This document shows, piece by piece, positions 10,526 through 21,603 of a stretch of 49,374 nt of DNA (positions within the stretch are counted from its first letter, which is position 1; each line of letters starts with the position of its first letter). The notes under the pieces are model-generated. The model worked only from the letters and a program-made list of their open reading frames with translations, was not told where the DNA came from and did no database searches. The DNA is taken from contig JAHBMJ010005726.1 of the NCBI GenBank assembly GCA_018398765.1, positions 1-49,374 of the forward strand, written 5' to 3'. The DNA is from Chromera velia. Its lineage: Eukaryota > Sar > Chromeraceae. Made by a program: the position numbers and the translations under genes.

Positions 10526-12064
10526 ATGCCCGAGCTGTACTGTCTGTATGAGTTTGCCTCGGGGTATGGCCTTGTGCACGTGCGTGAGTGGGAGCAGATA
10601 GGACAAGACTCTGCTTCTGTTCAGGACGCAGTCACCGACCTTTCGCGCCTGTCCGAAATCTGCGTTTTGAAGGCCTTTCACGCATTTGAGAACGCAGAAG
10701 AAGCACTTGAGAATATGAACAAAGTTGCAAGTGGAGAGGCTTCGGATGCTTTGAAGAATTTTTTGGAATTGAACCTTCCAAAGAAGAAGGGAAAGTACCA
10801 AGTGGGGGTGGCAGATGCTGCCCTCGGGAAGAGCCTCGCCGACGCGGGCTTCTCGGTAGCCTATGACAAGAACATTCAAGAGCTTCTCCGAGCCGTTCGC
10901 ACTCACTTCGCAAAGATTTCAAAAGGATTGAAGGAGTTTGATATTGACCGAGCGAGGTGTGGGTTGGGTCATGCATATTCCCGCACAAAGATGCAGTTAG
11001 ACCCCAACCGACAAGACAAACCCATCATTCAGTCCATCGCCCTGATCGATATGCTCGATAAGAGCTTGAACCTCTTTGCCATGCGCGTACGCGAGTGGTA
11101 TTGTTGGCATTTCCCCGAGCTTGCGAAGATTGTGACAGACAACCAGAAGTTCTCCCAAATAGCAGTGTTGCTGCAAAATAGGGAGACATTTGACTTCGAA
11201 GAGAGGAGACAGGAGGTGGTGGACGTTGTGGGGTCAGAGGAAGTGGCAGATGAATTGATTCAGGCTGCCAAGACCTCAATGGGGCAAGATATTTCAGAGA
11301 CGGATATGGCGAATATCGAGAAGTTTGCCGACCTTGTGGTCAAGCTGTCTGCACAGCGTGCACACCTCGCTGAGTACATTCAGAGCAAGCTCGCGGTAGT
11401 TGCCCCGAACCTCCAGGCAGTGGTGGGTGAGATGGTGGCTGCGCGTCTCCTTGCTCAGGCAGGGTCTTTGACCACCCTTGCCAAATACCCAGCCAGTACT
11501 GTCCAGATTTTGGGGGCAGAAAAGGCTCTTTTCAGGGCGTTGAAGACGAAAGGGAAGACCCCGAAATACGGTCTTCTCTTTCAGTCAACGTTCATCGGGA
11601 GGGCTGCACAAAAGAACAAGGGGAGAATTTCTCGGTATCTGGCAAACAAATGCTCGATTGCCGCCAGAATTGACAATTTCTCTCCCATGCCCTCGAGTGT
11701 GTTCGGGGAGAGGTTGAGGGATCAGGTCGAGGAGCGCCTTCAGTTCCTCACAGAAGGCATCACCCCGAGAAAGAATTTGGATGTCATGCGGGATGCTGTG
11801 GCTGCGTATGGTGCGGCAGCGGCAGCAGCGGGGGTGAGTGGGAAGAAGAAGAAAAAGAAGAAGCAGGCGGTTGAGGAGGATGGGGATGTGACGATGGAGG
11901 CAGTGGAAGAGAATGGGGACGCGTCTGAGAAGAAAAAGAAAAAGAAGAAGAGAGCAGCAGAGGAGATGGAGGCATCCCCCCCCGCAGAGACAGTTGCAGA
12001 GCCTGCCACGAAAAAGAAGAAGAAAAAGAAGAAGGCAGCGGAGGAGGATGGGGATGATGATTGA
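10526..12064 (+). CDS. NOP56: NOP56, core protein of box C/D snoRNPs
   Basis: The nucleolar core protein of box C/D snoRNPs. In known systems it pairs with NOP58 and fibrillarin for rRNA 2'-O-methylation and is needed for 60S biogenesis. One intronless exon of 512 codons plus stop. The start is ATG 10526 (MPELYCLYEFASGYG). The N-terminal NOP5NT-like region is at about 1-70, the coiled-coil/NOSIC region at about 160-230 (MRVREWYCWHFPELAKI), and the Nop RNA-binding domain at about 260-415, with NLAKY-type and family-typical ASTVQILGAEKALFRAL, TPKYGLLFQSTFIGRA and GRISRYLANKCSIAARID motifs. These match NOP56 rather than NOP58, as does SVFGERLRDQVEERL. Residues about 430-512 form a tail of four Lys-rich blocks separated by acidic segments (KKKKKK and EEDGD), typical of NOP56/58 tails. 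Function is assigned with high confidence. Confidence 0.97.
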   Translation: MPELYCLYEFASGYGLVHVREWEQIGQDSASVQDAVTDLSRLSEICVLKAFHAFENAEEALENMNKVASGEASDALKNFLELNLPKKKGKYQVGVADAALGKSLADAGFSVAYDKNIQELLRAVRTHFAKISKGLKEFDIDRARCGLGHAYSRTKMQLDPNRQDKPIIQSIALIDMLDKSLNLFAMRVREWYCWHFPELAKIVTDNQKFSQIAVLLQNRETFDFEERRQEVVDVVGSEEVADELIQAAKTSMGQDISETDMANIEKFADLVVKLSAQRAHLAEYIQSKLAVVAPNLQAVVGEMVAARLLAQAGSLTTLAKYPASTVQILGAEKALFRALKTKGKTPKYGLLFQSTFIGRAAQKNKGRISRYLANKCSIAARIDNFSPMPSSVFGERLRDQVEERLQFLTEGITPRKNLDVMRDAVAAYGAAAAAAGVSGKKKKKKKQAVEEDGDVTMEAVEENGDASEKKKKKKKRAAEEMEASPPAETVAEPATKKKKKKKKAAEEDGDDD

Positions 12065-14338
12065 TTGATTCCAATCCTGCCTTCCTTAGTTCCGTCGTTC
12101 ATTGCATCGTTTGTTCGGGGCAAGCTGGGGGCATGAGGGGGGGGCTTGGGAGACGTGAATGAATGTTGTTCTTGCATGCATGCATGGTGAATGCATACAT
12201 TTAATTGTACGTTGCGGTTTGGCTTGACACATCTCTCTCTTCTCTTCGCATCGGTCCACAACGGCCACTTATTTCCTCATTCAACCGTTCTACCTTCGTG
12301 TTCTCTGCCGCCTTAATTCTCTTTTTTCTCCCTACTTCATTCATCCCTTTGCATTGCATCCGTTTCCGCCCTCCCCATTTGTACGTCCGCACCCAACCGA
12401 CCATCCAATCTTTCCCCTCATCGCCACGGTACGTGTGCCGAGGGGAAAAAGGCATTGAAGGAGCGTTGATAGACGAACGTGCGAAGGAAGGAAGACAAGG
12501 AGCAGGAGGGTCTCTCAATCAAAGTCTGTCTGTCTGACTGTCTGGTTGCTTAGCTCGGTCAGTTTGAGACAGATTCGAGTACCCGTCCTTTTGGTCTTTC
12601 TGACTCTCTCTGCCTTCTCAGCGTCCCTGGGACGGAGAGGCGCAGGCAGGGAGGGAGGGAGCTGTGTGCACCTCCCTTTTTGTTTCCTTCTCTGACCGCC
12701 TCTTTTTCGTATCTCTGCCGTGTCTGCCAACCCCTTTCGTCCTTCTCCTTCTCCGCCATCACCTCGATCCTTTGTCCCGCATAAGTGACACTCTCCTCGC
12801 CCTCTTTCTTTGAATGCTTGGTGAAGGGGGCGGGGAGAGGGACTGGATGAGCAGACCGGCCCCGTGACTTACTGAGAGGGCTTGCTGGGAAGTCTTTCGA
12901 AGTGTTTTCGAGATGGTGGAAGGGATTTCCCTCCCTCTCTCCCCTCAGCAATATCTCCTCGAAGCGTCTTCTTCTTTTGAGTCCGTTCCGCCTCTCTGTC
13001 GAGTGACAGACGAGGAAAACAAAAAAGATGCAGATTGTATGTTTGAGTATATATGATGTTGAACGTGATCATTATACTACAATGACTCGGATTACTGATG
13101 ACACTCAGGCTTGACAATGTGACTTGATATTAGACTGCATGCATCTATAATCCAGTTTAAGTTTAAAGCACTGCATGGATTAATTATGGATCGGAATTGG
13201 ATCTAGAATTGGATCCCGCCGATCATCCTGGTGGGGGCCTTTATTATATTCCCAGTTATATCCCTTATTATATTCTTTATTTAATTGGCTATAGCTTATA
13301 TTCAGAAAACTAGTCAGAAAAGTTGTACGTGAAGTACGATTATGCATTGCTGTCCAAAACCATTAATCCTAGCATTTATCTTTACCACAAATTGTGACTT
13401 TCAGTTCTAACTATATACTATATAGTTTTACTAGTAATTTCTGCATATATGATCGAAATAAAAACTTAGCAACTACCTTAGCGAAAAAACATGTATACGT
13501 TAAAAGAAAAAATCATAAAAAATGTAAAATATGATACATATACCCATACACTGGCATGCAGTGAAAGTTATTGTGAAACTGACTGATAGTGTGTCACTAA
13601 CGCAAGACGTTACCAGCTTTAATCATTAAATTCCGAGTCCACCTGTACTTCTATTTAATCATTCCTAGTTTAATTTAAATTACTATGAGTTGAACCGTTA
13701 AAGGTTTATAATGATCTATATATAGTTAGTAATGATTATCTGTGACTCAGAGGACATATAGTATATGTGGGTCACCGGCTAGGTCACCGGTTTTAATCCC
13801 TTCCATTCAAGTTCAATGCAAATTAACTTAACTGGTAACCTAGCTAGTAACTTAAACAATTTAATGCATGAAGACGTATATGTAGCGTACGTCTAGAAAG
13901 ATAAAACTCAACGAAAAGACTCTAGTTTGAGGGACTCCGAAAAGAAATCGTCGCCACGCGTCTGTAGTAGCCATCCGGGTCCTGCACAGAGATGCAATCA
14001 ACGATGATGCATGCAGGCACAGCTGGGCCCATATGCTCGGAAATCTGCAGCTAGGCACCCCAGATGAGGGTTTGGGATTGGCTGCGGTCTTCTACACCTG
14101 ACGCACATGTTTGTCTTACGCAGGCAAAAAGAAACAATTGATCATTCTCGATCCAGTCGGGTGCTTTCACTGCTCATTTCATGACCGTCTTACTCTCTCA
14201 TAGTCCTTCACAGATGCACACAGCACATCCTAGCAAGTCGTCTCTCACTGACTTATCTACCTTCCCTCTTGCCCTTTCGCTCGCCCTCGGTGGAGAACGA
14301 ACGCTGCACTCACGTTTCCTCCCTCGATCCCCACTTAC
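12065..14338. other. Intergenic region, AT-rich in its second half
   Basis: No confident gene was found. 12065-13000 is C/T-rich on + and contains purine-rich ORFs on the minus strand (for example 12559-12951) without recognisable domains. About 13020-14060 is AT-rich with short palindromes (ATATAT, GGTCACCGG repeated near 13772-13788) and resembles decayed repeat DNA. 14060-14338 leads into the 31-bp tandem repeat. Confidence 0.55.
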
Positions 14339-14601
14339 AGAATCCCGACTGACAATTCCCTTCATTTCCAGAATCCCGACTGACAATTCCCTTCATTTCC
14401 AGAATCTCGACTGACAATTCCCTTCATTTCCAGAATCTCGACTGACAATTCCCTTCATTTCCAGAATCTCGACCCCTTCATTTCCAGAATCTCGACTGAC
14501 AATCCCCTTCATTTCCAGAATCTCGACTGACAATTCCCTTCATTTCCAGAATCTCGACCCCTTCATTTCCAGAATCTCGACTGACAATTCCCTTCATTTG
14601 A
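14339..14601 (+). repeat. 31-bp tandem repeat array
   Basis: Nine adjoining units start at 14339, 14370, 14401, 14432, 14463, 14486, 14517, 14548 and 14571. Seven are 31 bp and two (14463, 14548) are 23 bp, lacking the same 8 bp. The unit carries AGAATCTCGACTGACAATTC followed by CCTTCATTTCC. The first two copies have CCC instead of TCT in AATCTCG. The right half of the array is coding on the minus strand, forming the C-terminus and stop of the 2H phosphoesterase. The rest lies beyond its stop. Confidence 0.97.
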
Positions 14602-17243
14602 AGAATCTCAACATTCTCCACCCACTCCACACCGAGGGCTCTCTCTGCCGGGGCCTCAACGTCGTTCTCTGCATCTGGAGACGCTCCCTTTCGCCTCTTC
14701 GCCCCATGATCATGCCTGGGCCCCCCGTCCTTTTTCAACTCCCACCCTTCAACGGCATCTGATTCACCGCCTCCGTCTCCATCTGAGACGTCCCCCATGG
14801 CGGCGCCATTCCAGTACTCTGGCAAAATCTGCAGTCTGCAAGGGGAGAAGAAATTTAAAACGACGGGATACTAGGTGTTTATGCGTTCTCTCATGACCCT
14901 AGTCTTTTCCCCCACGCAGGCCGGGAGAGCCTGCTGCCTGGCTTTAATTAAAACAAAACGTGCATTCCTTTCAGAGAAACCACAGGGCTCGGAGCAACAC
15001 AGCAGAACACAAAACACATCACACAAATGGTGGGGACATTAGTTGATGAAGACGCACCCGGAATTGCACGAAAAGACCAAATAGCAGTCAAGAAATATCA
15101 AAACCCAACACACAAAACAATGTTGCCTTAGAAACACTTCACGGTTGTGTCTGTTCTGACCTTGCTTTTTCCTCTTTCGACTTCGCCCTCCTCATCCCCT
15201 GGCTCGTCTTCATGATGGTCATGTGGGGTTGGAACGTTTTTGAAAAACTCGGGATGGAGTCGACTGCATGAGGGGGAGACGCGATTCTTGTCTCTCTCTG
15301 TGTGGGTCCGGATGAGGACGATGAACGCCCTCCCGGGTCTCCTTCTTCAATTCTATTGCTTCTCTGATGCACCAGCAGAGCGGTTGTCTCCGACGGCACC
15401 ATTTTTTGTTGTTCCTTGTCTCCGAGAGAATCGGCACTCTTGGTCTTCAATCCTTTCTCTCCCACCGCGAGTCCTCCTCCGGTCGTTCCCTTCCCTTTGT
15501 TCTTGCTGTTCTTCTCCTCTCCCACAATTTCAACCTTCCCGACTGCCCCTGTTGATGCAGCAATGTCGGTCTGAAGCTCCGATAGGATGCGCGCGTGGAG
15601 AGTCCTAAGCAGCCAAGAGCTGTGCGGGCAAGGGGATGCTGCAGAGCACTCCAGCAGGCAGGGATGGAGGCTGACATTGCTATGCAAGCAAATGGTTTTT
15701 TGCTCGAGGTCGCGGAGAAAAAAAGGTCGCAAGGTTCGAACAAGGAGACGTAGAGATTGTGAGAGAGAATGAAAGAAGGCATAAAAAGAATCAAGCGAAG
15801 AAGCAGAAGCAGAAGCAGAAGAAGAAGAAGAAGAAGAAGAAGAAGAAGACAAAAGTGGTGGACATCAAAAGAGAGATGATCCTGCACGATTCACGGGGAC
15901 GAAGGCAAAGTAAAAATCAGTCAAGAGATCGAAACGAGACATGGAGGACAAAGAGACGAGACCCACGGGAAAAACTGACCAAAGAGAACTCTCTGTCCTG
16001 CAAGTAAAATAAAGGGAGTCCGTCAGTAAGAAAGTATGTAACAAAGGAATGATGGAATAAATGAATTCATGAGGGAAAGAAAAGAAGTATGGACAGAACA
16101 GACCGTCGGAGAAGCAACAGTGAGTGAACGCGCGGACACAAAAGGACGAAAACGAGAAAGCGAGAGAAGGAATGACAGCCAAACACAGAAAAGCCCATGC
16201 AAGGAAGAAAGCACAAAGGAAACGTTGCTCATATGATCTTCTACTGAAAGCACATAACAACGGCACAACACAAGACCGACGAGGCCGACCCGTCACTTCA
16301 AACAGACGTCAAAACAAAAAGCCATCCCCCAGAGGCGTCCTGAGAAGAACAGAGAAGACAACCTCAAAGCCAGAAAGAGGAGGAACAAGAGGAAAGAGGG
16401 CCAACCGACGTACCGAAATTTCCGAGACTCTCCAAAGTCAAACCAAGAACCCGAGACCTCCCTTCCGCTTCTTCCTCTTCTCTTCGACTTTCTTCCGTGC
16501 CGTTCTCCTCCAACCCATCCTGCACCCCCGCCGTCCTTGACTCTACCGCGACAGTCTCTCTCTCTTTGGAGGACGGCCATAGTGCCTTCGTCTCGCTGAC
16601 CCACATGGTCACCGCTGCATGTTTGTTCGTTTTTTGAATTGTGACCGTTTCTTCTTCACGCTTTTTTGCAGCTCTCTCTTGGCACGAGCTTGAAAGCTGC
16701 TACGTCTCTCAAGAGATATCGATCGGCATTCGTCCCGCTAGGGCAAAAAAACACAACAGCATTTTCCCAGAATCAAGACAACCAGACGAATGCATGCCAG
16801 CCGACGAACGACCTTTTCCTCTCTCCCCAAAGGCACAGATGTGACAGAAAGACGAGCCAACCTCTTCTGGTTGAGGCCTCCACACCTCTGAGTGCTTCCA
16901 CCAGTTCCTCCTCCTCCAGGGCCTCCAGACCTCCCAAAACAAGCAGCGCTGCACGCATGGCCATTCTCACACATAGCACACATGAGCTTGTGTGTTGAAA
17001 ATCAAGCAGACATACTCTTCAAATGTCCTCTGCTTTGACTCTCTTCCTTTCTGTAAAACACACGTACACACGAATTCACCAATGCAAACACGCAAACTCA
17101 CACACACGCACGCACACACACACACACACACAGACGCACACACACACAGACGCACACGCGCACACACACACCCGCACATACGCACACACGACACACGCAC
17201 ACACAGACATACGCACACACACACGCACATACACACACACACN

Positions 17244-17297
<54 letters not shown>

Positions 17298-18346
17298 GCA
17301 CACACACACACACAAACACACAGACACATGCATACATGCACGGCTTTTCCCCTTCTCGGAGCCTGCCCGGCTTCTCATGGTCCTACGGCTCGCGCAGTGC
17401 ACAGCGGAACAGCACAGCCTCAAAGACGGGAGGACCTGACTCTGCAAAAGGAAGCAGTGACAGAAAGAAACTAGCCCTCGGTAGTCACTCACAGAAGTGG
17501 AGCTTGTCCGCGTTGATTGCACACTTCTTCAGGTGGGGCGCTTTCTCTATTATCTGCGCCTGTGTCTTCAAAACTTCTCGCACTATGACCTCGTTCTTGA
17601 TCCGCACGCCTGTAGGGAGACACGCAGGATGAGGAAGAGGAATGCACAGTCAGCGTTCTCTTTCTCTTTTGCTCTCGGATTCAGTGGAGTCAAGGATGCA
17701 CTCATCTGCATGCTGGCTGCCACAAACGTGATGGAGGCTTGAAAGGAAACCATCCAGACAGAAGCTCTGATGAGAGAAAATGCTCTCCCCGTACACACAG
17801 ATCTATATAGACTGCGGTTGTCTACCTTACGCACGTGTAGGCAGACACCCTTTGTCCCTCAAGAGCCGGCAGGATGCAGAAAAGAGTATGCTCTGAGGAG
17901 CAAAAAAGCTGCATAGAAAAGGGACGCCGGCTAACTGCGATTTAGCTCACGTCTTCCTCACAAGGAGCGCAAACACTAGTAGGGACACTTTAGCGTGCGG
18001 GATTACTGAGGGGACGCGTAGACGGATGCACACGACAACTCAGTCGCACGTGATGTGGGCAAGCGGCAGGACACATGAGAAATTGATACAAAGTAGATGG
18101 GAGGGACATACCAATGAAGTGCGAGGGTGCAGACGAAACGAGGCCCCTGCTTTTCTTGCTGTCTCCGTCTGCAAACCCGTCTCTGTCTCTGCTGCTGTAC
18201 CTCCTCTTCCTTCCACCAGAGCCCTGCATCGAGAGCAGACGGCTGCAGTCTCTGCACAAACGCCCAACAGCACTGCAAAAGGCTTGAGAGGTCCCTGAGA
18301 GGAATGTCATGAACGCACAGAGCGCCCAGACCAACAACCGCATCAT
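14478..18346 (-). CDS. 2H phosphoesterase (AKAP7/ASCC1-like) with putative targeting leader
   Basis: Exons on the minus strand: 18346-18112, 17609-17493, 16948-16862, 16614-16414, 15638-15161, 14835-14478. They sum to 1476 nt (491 residues plus stop) and all phases agree. The domain order fits the AKAP7-NLS/2H family: SHFIGVRI (about 75-82), INADKLHF-S with first motif H116-F-S118 formed across an intron, [11 protein letters not shown] near 203-213, [13 protein letters not shown], then [11 protein letters not shown] with second motif H352-M-T354, and LPEYWNG. The two HxS/T motifs are the catalytic signature of 2H cyclic-phosphodiesterases and ligases acting on RNA or nucleotide 2',3'-ends. 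The substrate here is unknown. About 115 hydrophilic Glu/Lys/Ser residues are inserted between the conserved blocks (about 240-340). The N-terminus, hydrophobic to GTSQAF23, looks like a signal peptide with a Phe-led transit region, hinting at a plastid location. The charged tail ends in repeat-encoded sequence ([17 protein letters not shown]). The GTTGGC donor at 16861 is the weakest junction. Confidence 0.82.
17098..17328 (+). repeat. CA microsatellite in an intron, with one ambiguous base
   Basis: A long CA tract (GT in the sense of the host gene) with ACGC and AGAC interruptions lies in intron 17492-16949 of the 2H gene. Position 17243 is a single N. It gives rise only to repeat-artefact ORFs. 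Confidence 0.95.
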
Positions 18347-18640
18347 ATCACACGTAAACAATCGGCCGTCTCGCCAACCTTCTCCAAAGCAACGAGACGG
18401 GGAAAGTCCAATTGAGTTCCATGACGAGTCTGTCAGGCGATGAAAAAAGAATGGTGTGTTGACTCTGCTGCACGAGGTATGGATCGATGAAGCCAGACAC
18501 TTGACAATTAATAATAAGAATGTCTTTCCTTGACAGGCAGATCATGAGACCATGCATCGACGAGACTCCGCGAGTTCCCGGGCCGCCCCCCAAACATGAC
18601 GGCGCTGGATGAGTCAGGATGACCCCCCCCCCCCCCCCCC
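18347..18640. other. Upstream region of the 2H gene, ending in a poly-C run
   Basis: This is the 5' flank of the 2H phosphoesterase gene. No gene is recognised. It ends in 18 C residues (18623-18640) directly against the assembly gap. Confidence 0.6.
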
Positions 18641-18904
18641 NNNNNNNNNNNNNNNNNNNNNNNNNNNNNNNNNNNNNNNNNNNNNNNNNNNNNNNNNNNN
18701 NNNNNNNNNNNNNNNNNNNNNNNNNNNNNNNNNNNNNNNNNNNNNNNNNNNNNNNNNNNNNNNNNNNNNNNNNNNNNNNNNNNNNNNNNNNNNNNNNNNN
18801 NNNNNNNNNNNNNNNNNNNNNNNNNNNNNNNNNNNNNNNNNNNNNNNNNNNNNNNNNNNNNNNNNNNNNNNNNNNNNNNNNNNNNNNNNNNNNNNNNNNN
18901 NNNN
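18641..18904. other. Assembly gap
   Basis: A run of 264 N flanked by C homopolymers on both sides (18623-18640 and 18905-18912). The window itself also starts in a G-run and ends in a C-run, suggesting that homopolymers mark assembly breaks. Confidence 1.
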
Positions 18905-18915
18905 CCCCCCCCATA

Positions 18916-19184
18916 GGGGCCATGACAAAATTCATCAAAATTCTGGTATCGATCGGGTGATGCCCGATAATTAAAGGGGGGGTAAGGGGGGGGGGTTCCT
19001 CTAGCTGCTGAGAGGCGCCGATATACGGTGCAATGCCATACGGTCAGACCGTTCGTGGCACTCCCCGAACCATGGATGGCGTCCCGGCCACCGTGCCCGA
19101 AGCGGCCCGATACCGTCTTGGGGGGGGAGGGGAGTCAAAACATGGTATCGGACACCACCTGATACCGGAATTTTGTCACAGCCC
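18916..19184. mobile_element. MITE-like element with imperfect terminal inverted repeats
   Basis: The left end (GGGGCCATGACAAAATTC, then TGGTATCGATCGGGTG) is an imperfect inverted repeat of the right end (GGTATCGGACACCACC through GGAATTTTGTCACAGCCC). The element is about 270 bp, contains no ORF, and has palindromic internal stretches. The left flank is only 3 bp from the poly-C/gap border, so a target-site duplication cannot be tested. The superfamily is not assigned. Confidence 0.55.
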
Positions 19185-20035
19185 TCTATTATAACATATA
19201 TTATGGCTAATTATGGCCCTATTCTTTTCTTCTAAGTTTAGCCAGCATGTATCAGCTTTACCAGTATACCCTTATATAGTTCCGCATGATTAAGCTTCTA
19301 ACAATTGCAAAGCCTCGAGCGCACGAGTTTTTGCGTAAACAAAGATGGACAAAAACGTTTATAGAGATAATGAATATGCACATGTACCATGAACTGTTAA
19401 AAACGAGCTCTGCCTGGGAGTGGCCGGCTGGGAGCGGTGGGGAGCACCGAGGAGAACCGGAAACAAAAATTTAAGGCACACACATTATAAAGGTGAATCA
19501 CTAATCACTAATTAAGTGTCGCTCTATGCATAGCTTTATGTATAGGACTATATTAGATTATATATAGCTCGGTTAGCAGTTTAGCTCGGTAAGCAAAAGG
19601 TTTAGATCGGATAGAAGTCTTTGCATGCATAGACTTTGGTTTTACTGTCTATACGTATTGTTCTTTATTCTTTAAAGAGTCTACTTGATTGTTGATAAAG
19701 CTCCATCTCAGATTTTCAATCATCTATATTGTGAAAAACGAGTCTCGAGGAAACAAAGGCGAGGACCGTGCTGACAGGTGGATTGCCAGACGGCCTTCAG
19801 GCAAGCTGATTCAATGAATAATGATTGATGCATGCAAACACAGACGCAAGCATGCACACAGTGTGCAGACATACAGACATTCAGACAGCACTTTCACTTA
19901 AGTACATTGAAAGACAAACCTGTACAAGCGTGTGCATGATGCAAACAGGTTGTATGAGAGGCTGAGAGACAGGTAGTGACGCAGGCAGGCAAGCCGGCCG
20001 GGGCAAGCAGACAGACTCTGAGCCGTGCGCATTTA
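19185..20035. other. Intergenic, AT-rich then mixed
   Basis: About 19185-19740 is AT-rich with no credible gene. A short ORF at 19286-19474 has no recognisable features. 19740-20035 is of mixed composition and leads into the microsatellites. Confidence 0.55.
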
Positions 20036-20136
20036 TCCATCCATCCATCCATCCATCGATCCACCCATCCATCCATCCATCCATCCATCCATCCATCCAT
20101 CCATCCATCCACACACCCCTCCATCCACACACCCCT

Positions 20137-20172
<36 letters not shown>
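20036..20172 (+). repeat. ATCC tetranucleotide microsatellite
   Basis: A tandem CCAT/ATCC array with ACAC-CCCT interruptions. It creates spurious Ser/Ile/His/Pro and Trp/Met/Asp/Gly ORFs on both strands. Confidence 0.97.
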
Positions 20173-20174
<2 letters not shown>

Positions 20175-20258
20175 ACTCATCCATTCATGCTGACTGCATG
20201 ACTGTATAGCAGTGCTTGCATGCGTCCGTGCGTGCGTGCATGAATGACTGCCTGCCTG

Positions 20259-20473
20259 CCTCACTCACTCACTCACTCTCTCACTCATTCACTCACTCTC
20301 TTACTCATTCACTCACTCTCTCACTCTCTCACTCACTCACTCACTCTCACTCTCTCACTGTCACTCACTCACTCCCACTCACTCCCACTCACACCCATAC
20401 CCACTCACACTCCCACTCCCACTCCCACTCTCTCCCCCCCCCCCCCCCCCCCCCCCCCCCACCCCCCCCCCCC
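20259..20473 (+). repeat. CACT/CTCT microsatellite running into a poly-C tract
   Basis: An ACTC-type tetranucleotide array with CTCT variants, then CCCACT units, ending in a C-run from about 20435 with two A interruptions. Confidence 0.95.
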
Positions 20474-21603
20474 ACCAGTGCACGGCATCAAAAAAGTCAG
20501 GAACAAAGTCTCCACCGTCTCCTGGCTAGTCTCCTGCCGCCTCCATTTTCTTCTGCCGTCTCTTCCTGCAAGCCCCTTGCTGTGCCCCTCCCTGCGTCGC
20601 CTTCTGGCCCACTCCTCTTCATCTTTTTCTTTCTTTTCTTCTTCTCCTCCTCTGCATGCCCTCAGGCACGATCATACAGGCACACAGTGGAGAGAGCGGA
20701 AGACTCTGAGAGGACCTTTGGTGGTCAGTGCCCATTTGGAGTCAGTGAAGACAAACCGGGGGAGGGAGGGAGGGAGGGAGGGAGCGAGGGAGGGAGTCAG
20801 GTCGATCTTTCTGTTCATAGAGACCATGTTGACGTTGTGGCACCGTGACTGCTGTGTGCACCAAGATTTATGTTAACACTTTCTGACTGTCTTTCTTCTC
20901 TTTGGCCTGACTTACATGTGTCGCTTTCCATGTCCAAATGCATAAAGACACGCAGCTGGGTGGAGGGATCTTTCTCTTCACAGAGATACGTTTTAAGGGT
21001 CAAAAAATGAATCGAAGACGCATTAAGATGTCTGTGGGCGGTTTTGAGTCAACCTGTCTTGCGGTCTTCCAGTTTGTCTTATGTGTCTGCCTGTCTTACT
21101 GTGAGGGTGACCGAGCTCCCTGGCCGTCTCCCTGTCTCCTGACCTGCGTGCTGCCAGACGAGAAGCTTCCAGACGATAAGGTTGTGCTGGCACACGTCTC
21201 TGCAGGCAGTGAGCACAGACAGGGGTGGTGGTCAGTGTGGGAGGCGCTGTGCAGGAAGCACTGATCTCGATTTCACTATCCTCTTCTGCTTGTGTGGCTT
21301 GCCGTCTCTCTCTTTGCTGACCTCTCTGCTGCCAAACCAGGAAGCCTCAGACGCCGAAATTGTGTATGCATGCATCTCTGCAGGTAACAGACAGAGGCAG
21401 AAAGAATTGTCAGGATGAAAAGCGTCGCGGATGACAAAGGAGAAAAATTGGATGAACAGCAGACTGACTCACTGAATGGACTCGCGTTCGCTCGCGTTCA
21501 GTTAAGGGATGAAGGAATACTTCAGGGAGCTGTGTAAAAACTTCTAAAAGAAATGTGAAAGTAAGGTGGAGCTGGAAGAGAAAAATTCACGAGATTCATC
21601 AAT
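20474..21603. other. Uncertain region with a diverged tandem duplication
   Basis: No gene model can be closed here. Fragments with coding character exist: on the minus strand after an ATGCAG acceptor near 20659 there is a Lys/Arg-rich stretch, KKRKKKMKRSGPEGD, and Ser-rich sequence. At 21139-21205 and 21317-21383 a related segment occurs twice, 178 bp apart. In + translation the copies read LPDEKLPDDKVVLAHVSAG and LPNQEASDAEIVYACISAG. Both copies are bounded by splice-like sites on either strand. They could be exons of an unrecognised gene or a non-coding duplication. Confidence 0.4.

Noticed and set aside
11740-12261. Antisense ORF rich in Phe and Ser opposite the NOP56 tail
   Set aside because: It is the complement of the Lys/Glu-rich NOP56 C-terminus; poly-F/S arises from AAG/GAG repeats.
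12559-12951. Minus-strand ORF of 130 codons, Lys/Glu/Arg-rich
   Set aside because: No domain, no supported splice partners, and a start only by a weak codon choice. Considered compositional.
14339-14601. CRISPR-like array
   Set aside because: The units adjoin each other without unique spacers, in a eukaryotic genome; it is a simple tandem repeat.
19881-20876. Overlapping ORFs on both strands through the CCAT and CACT arrays
   Set aside because: They are microsatellite artefacts with no conserved sequence.
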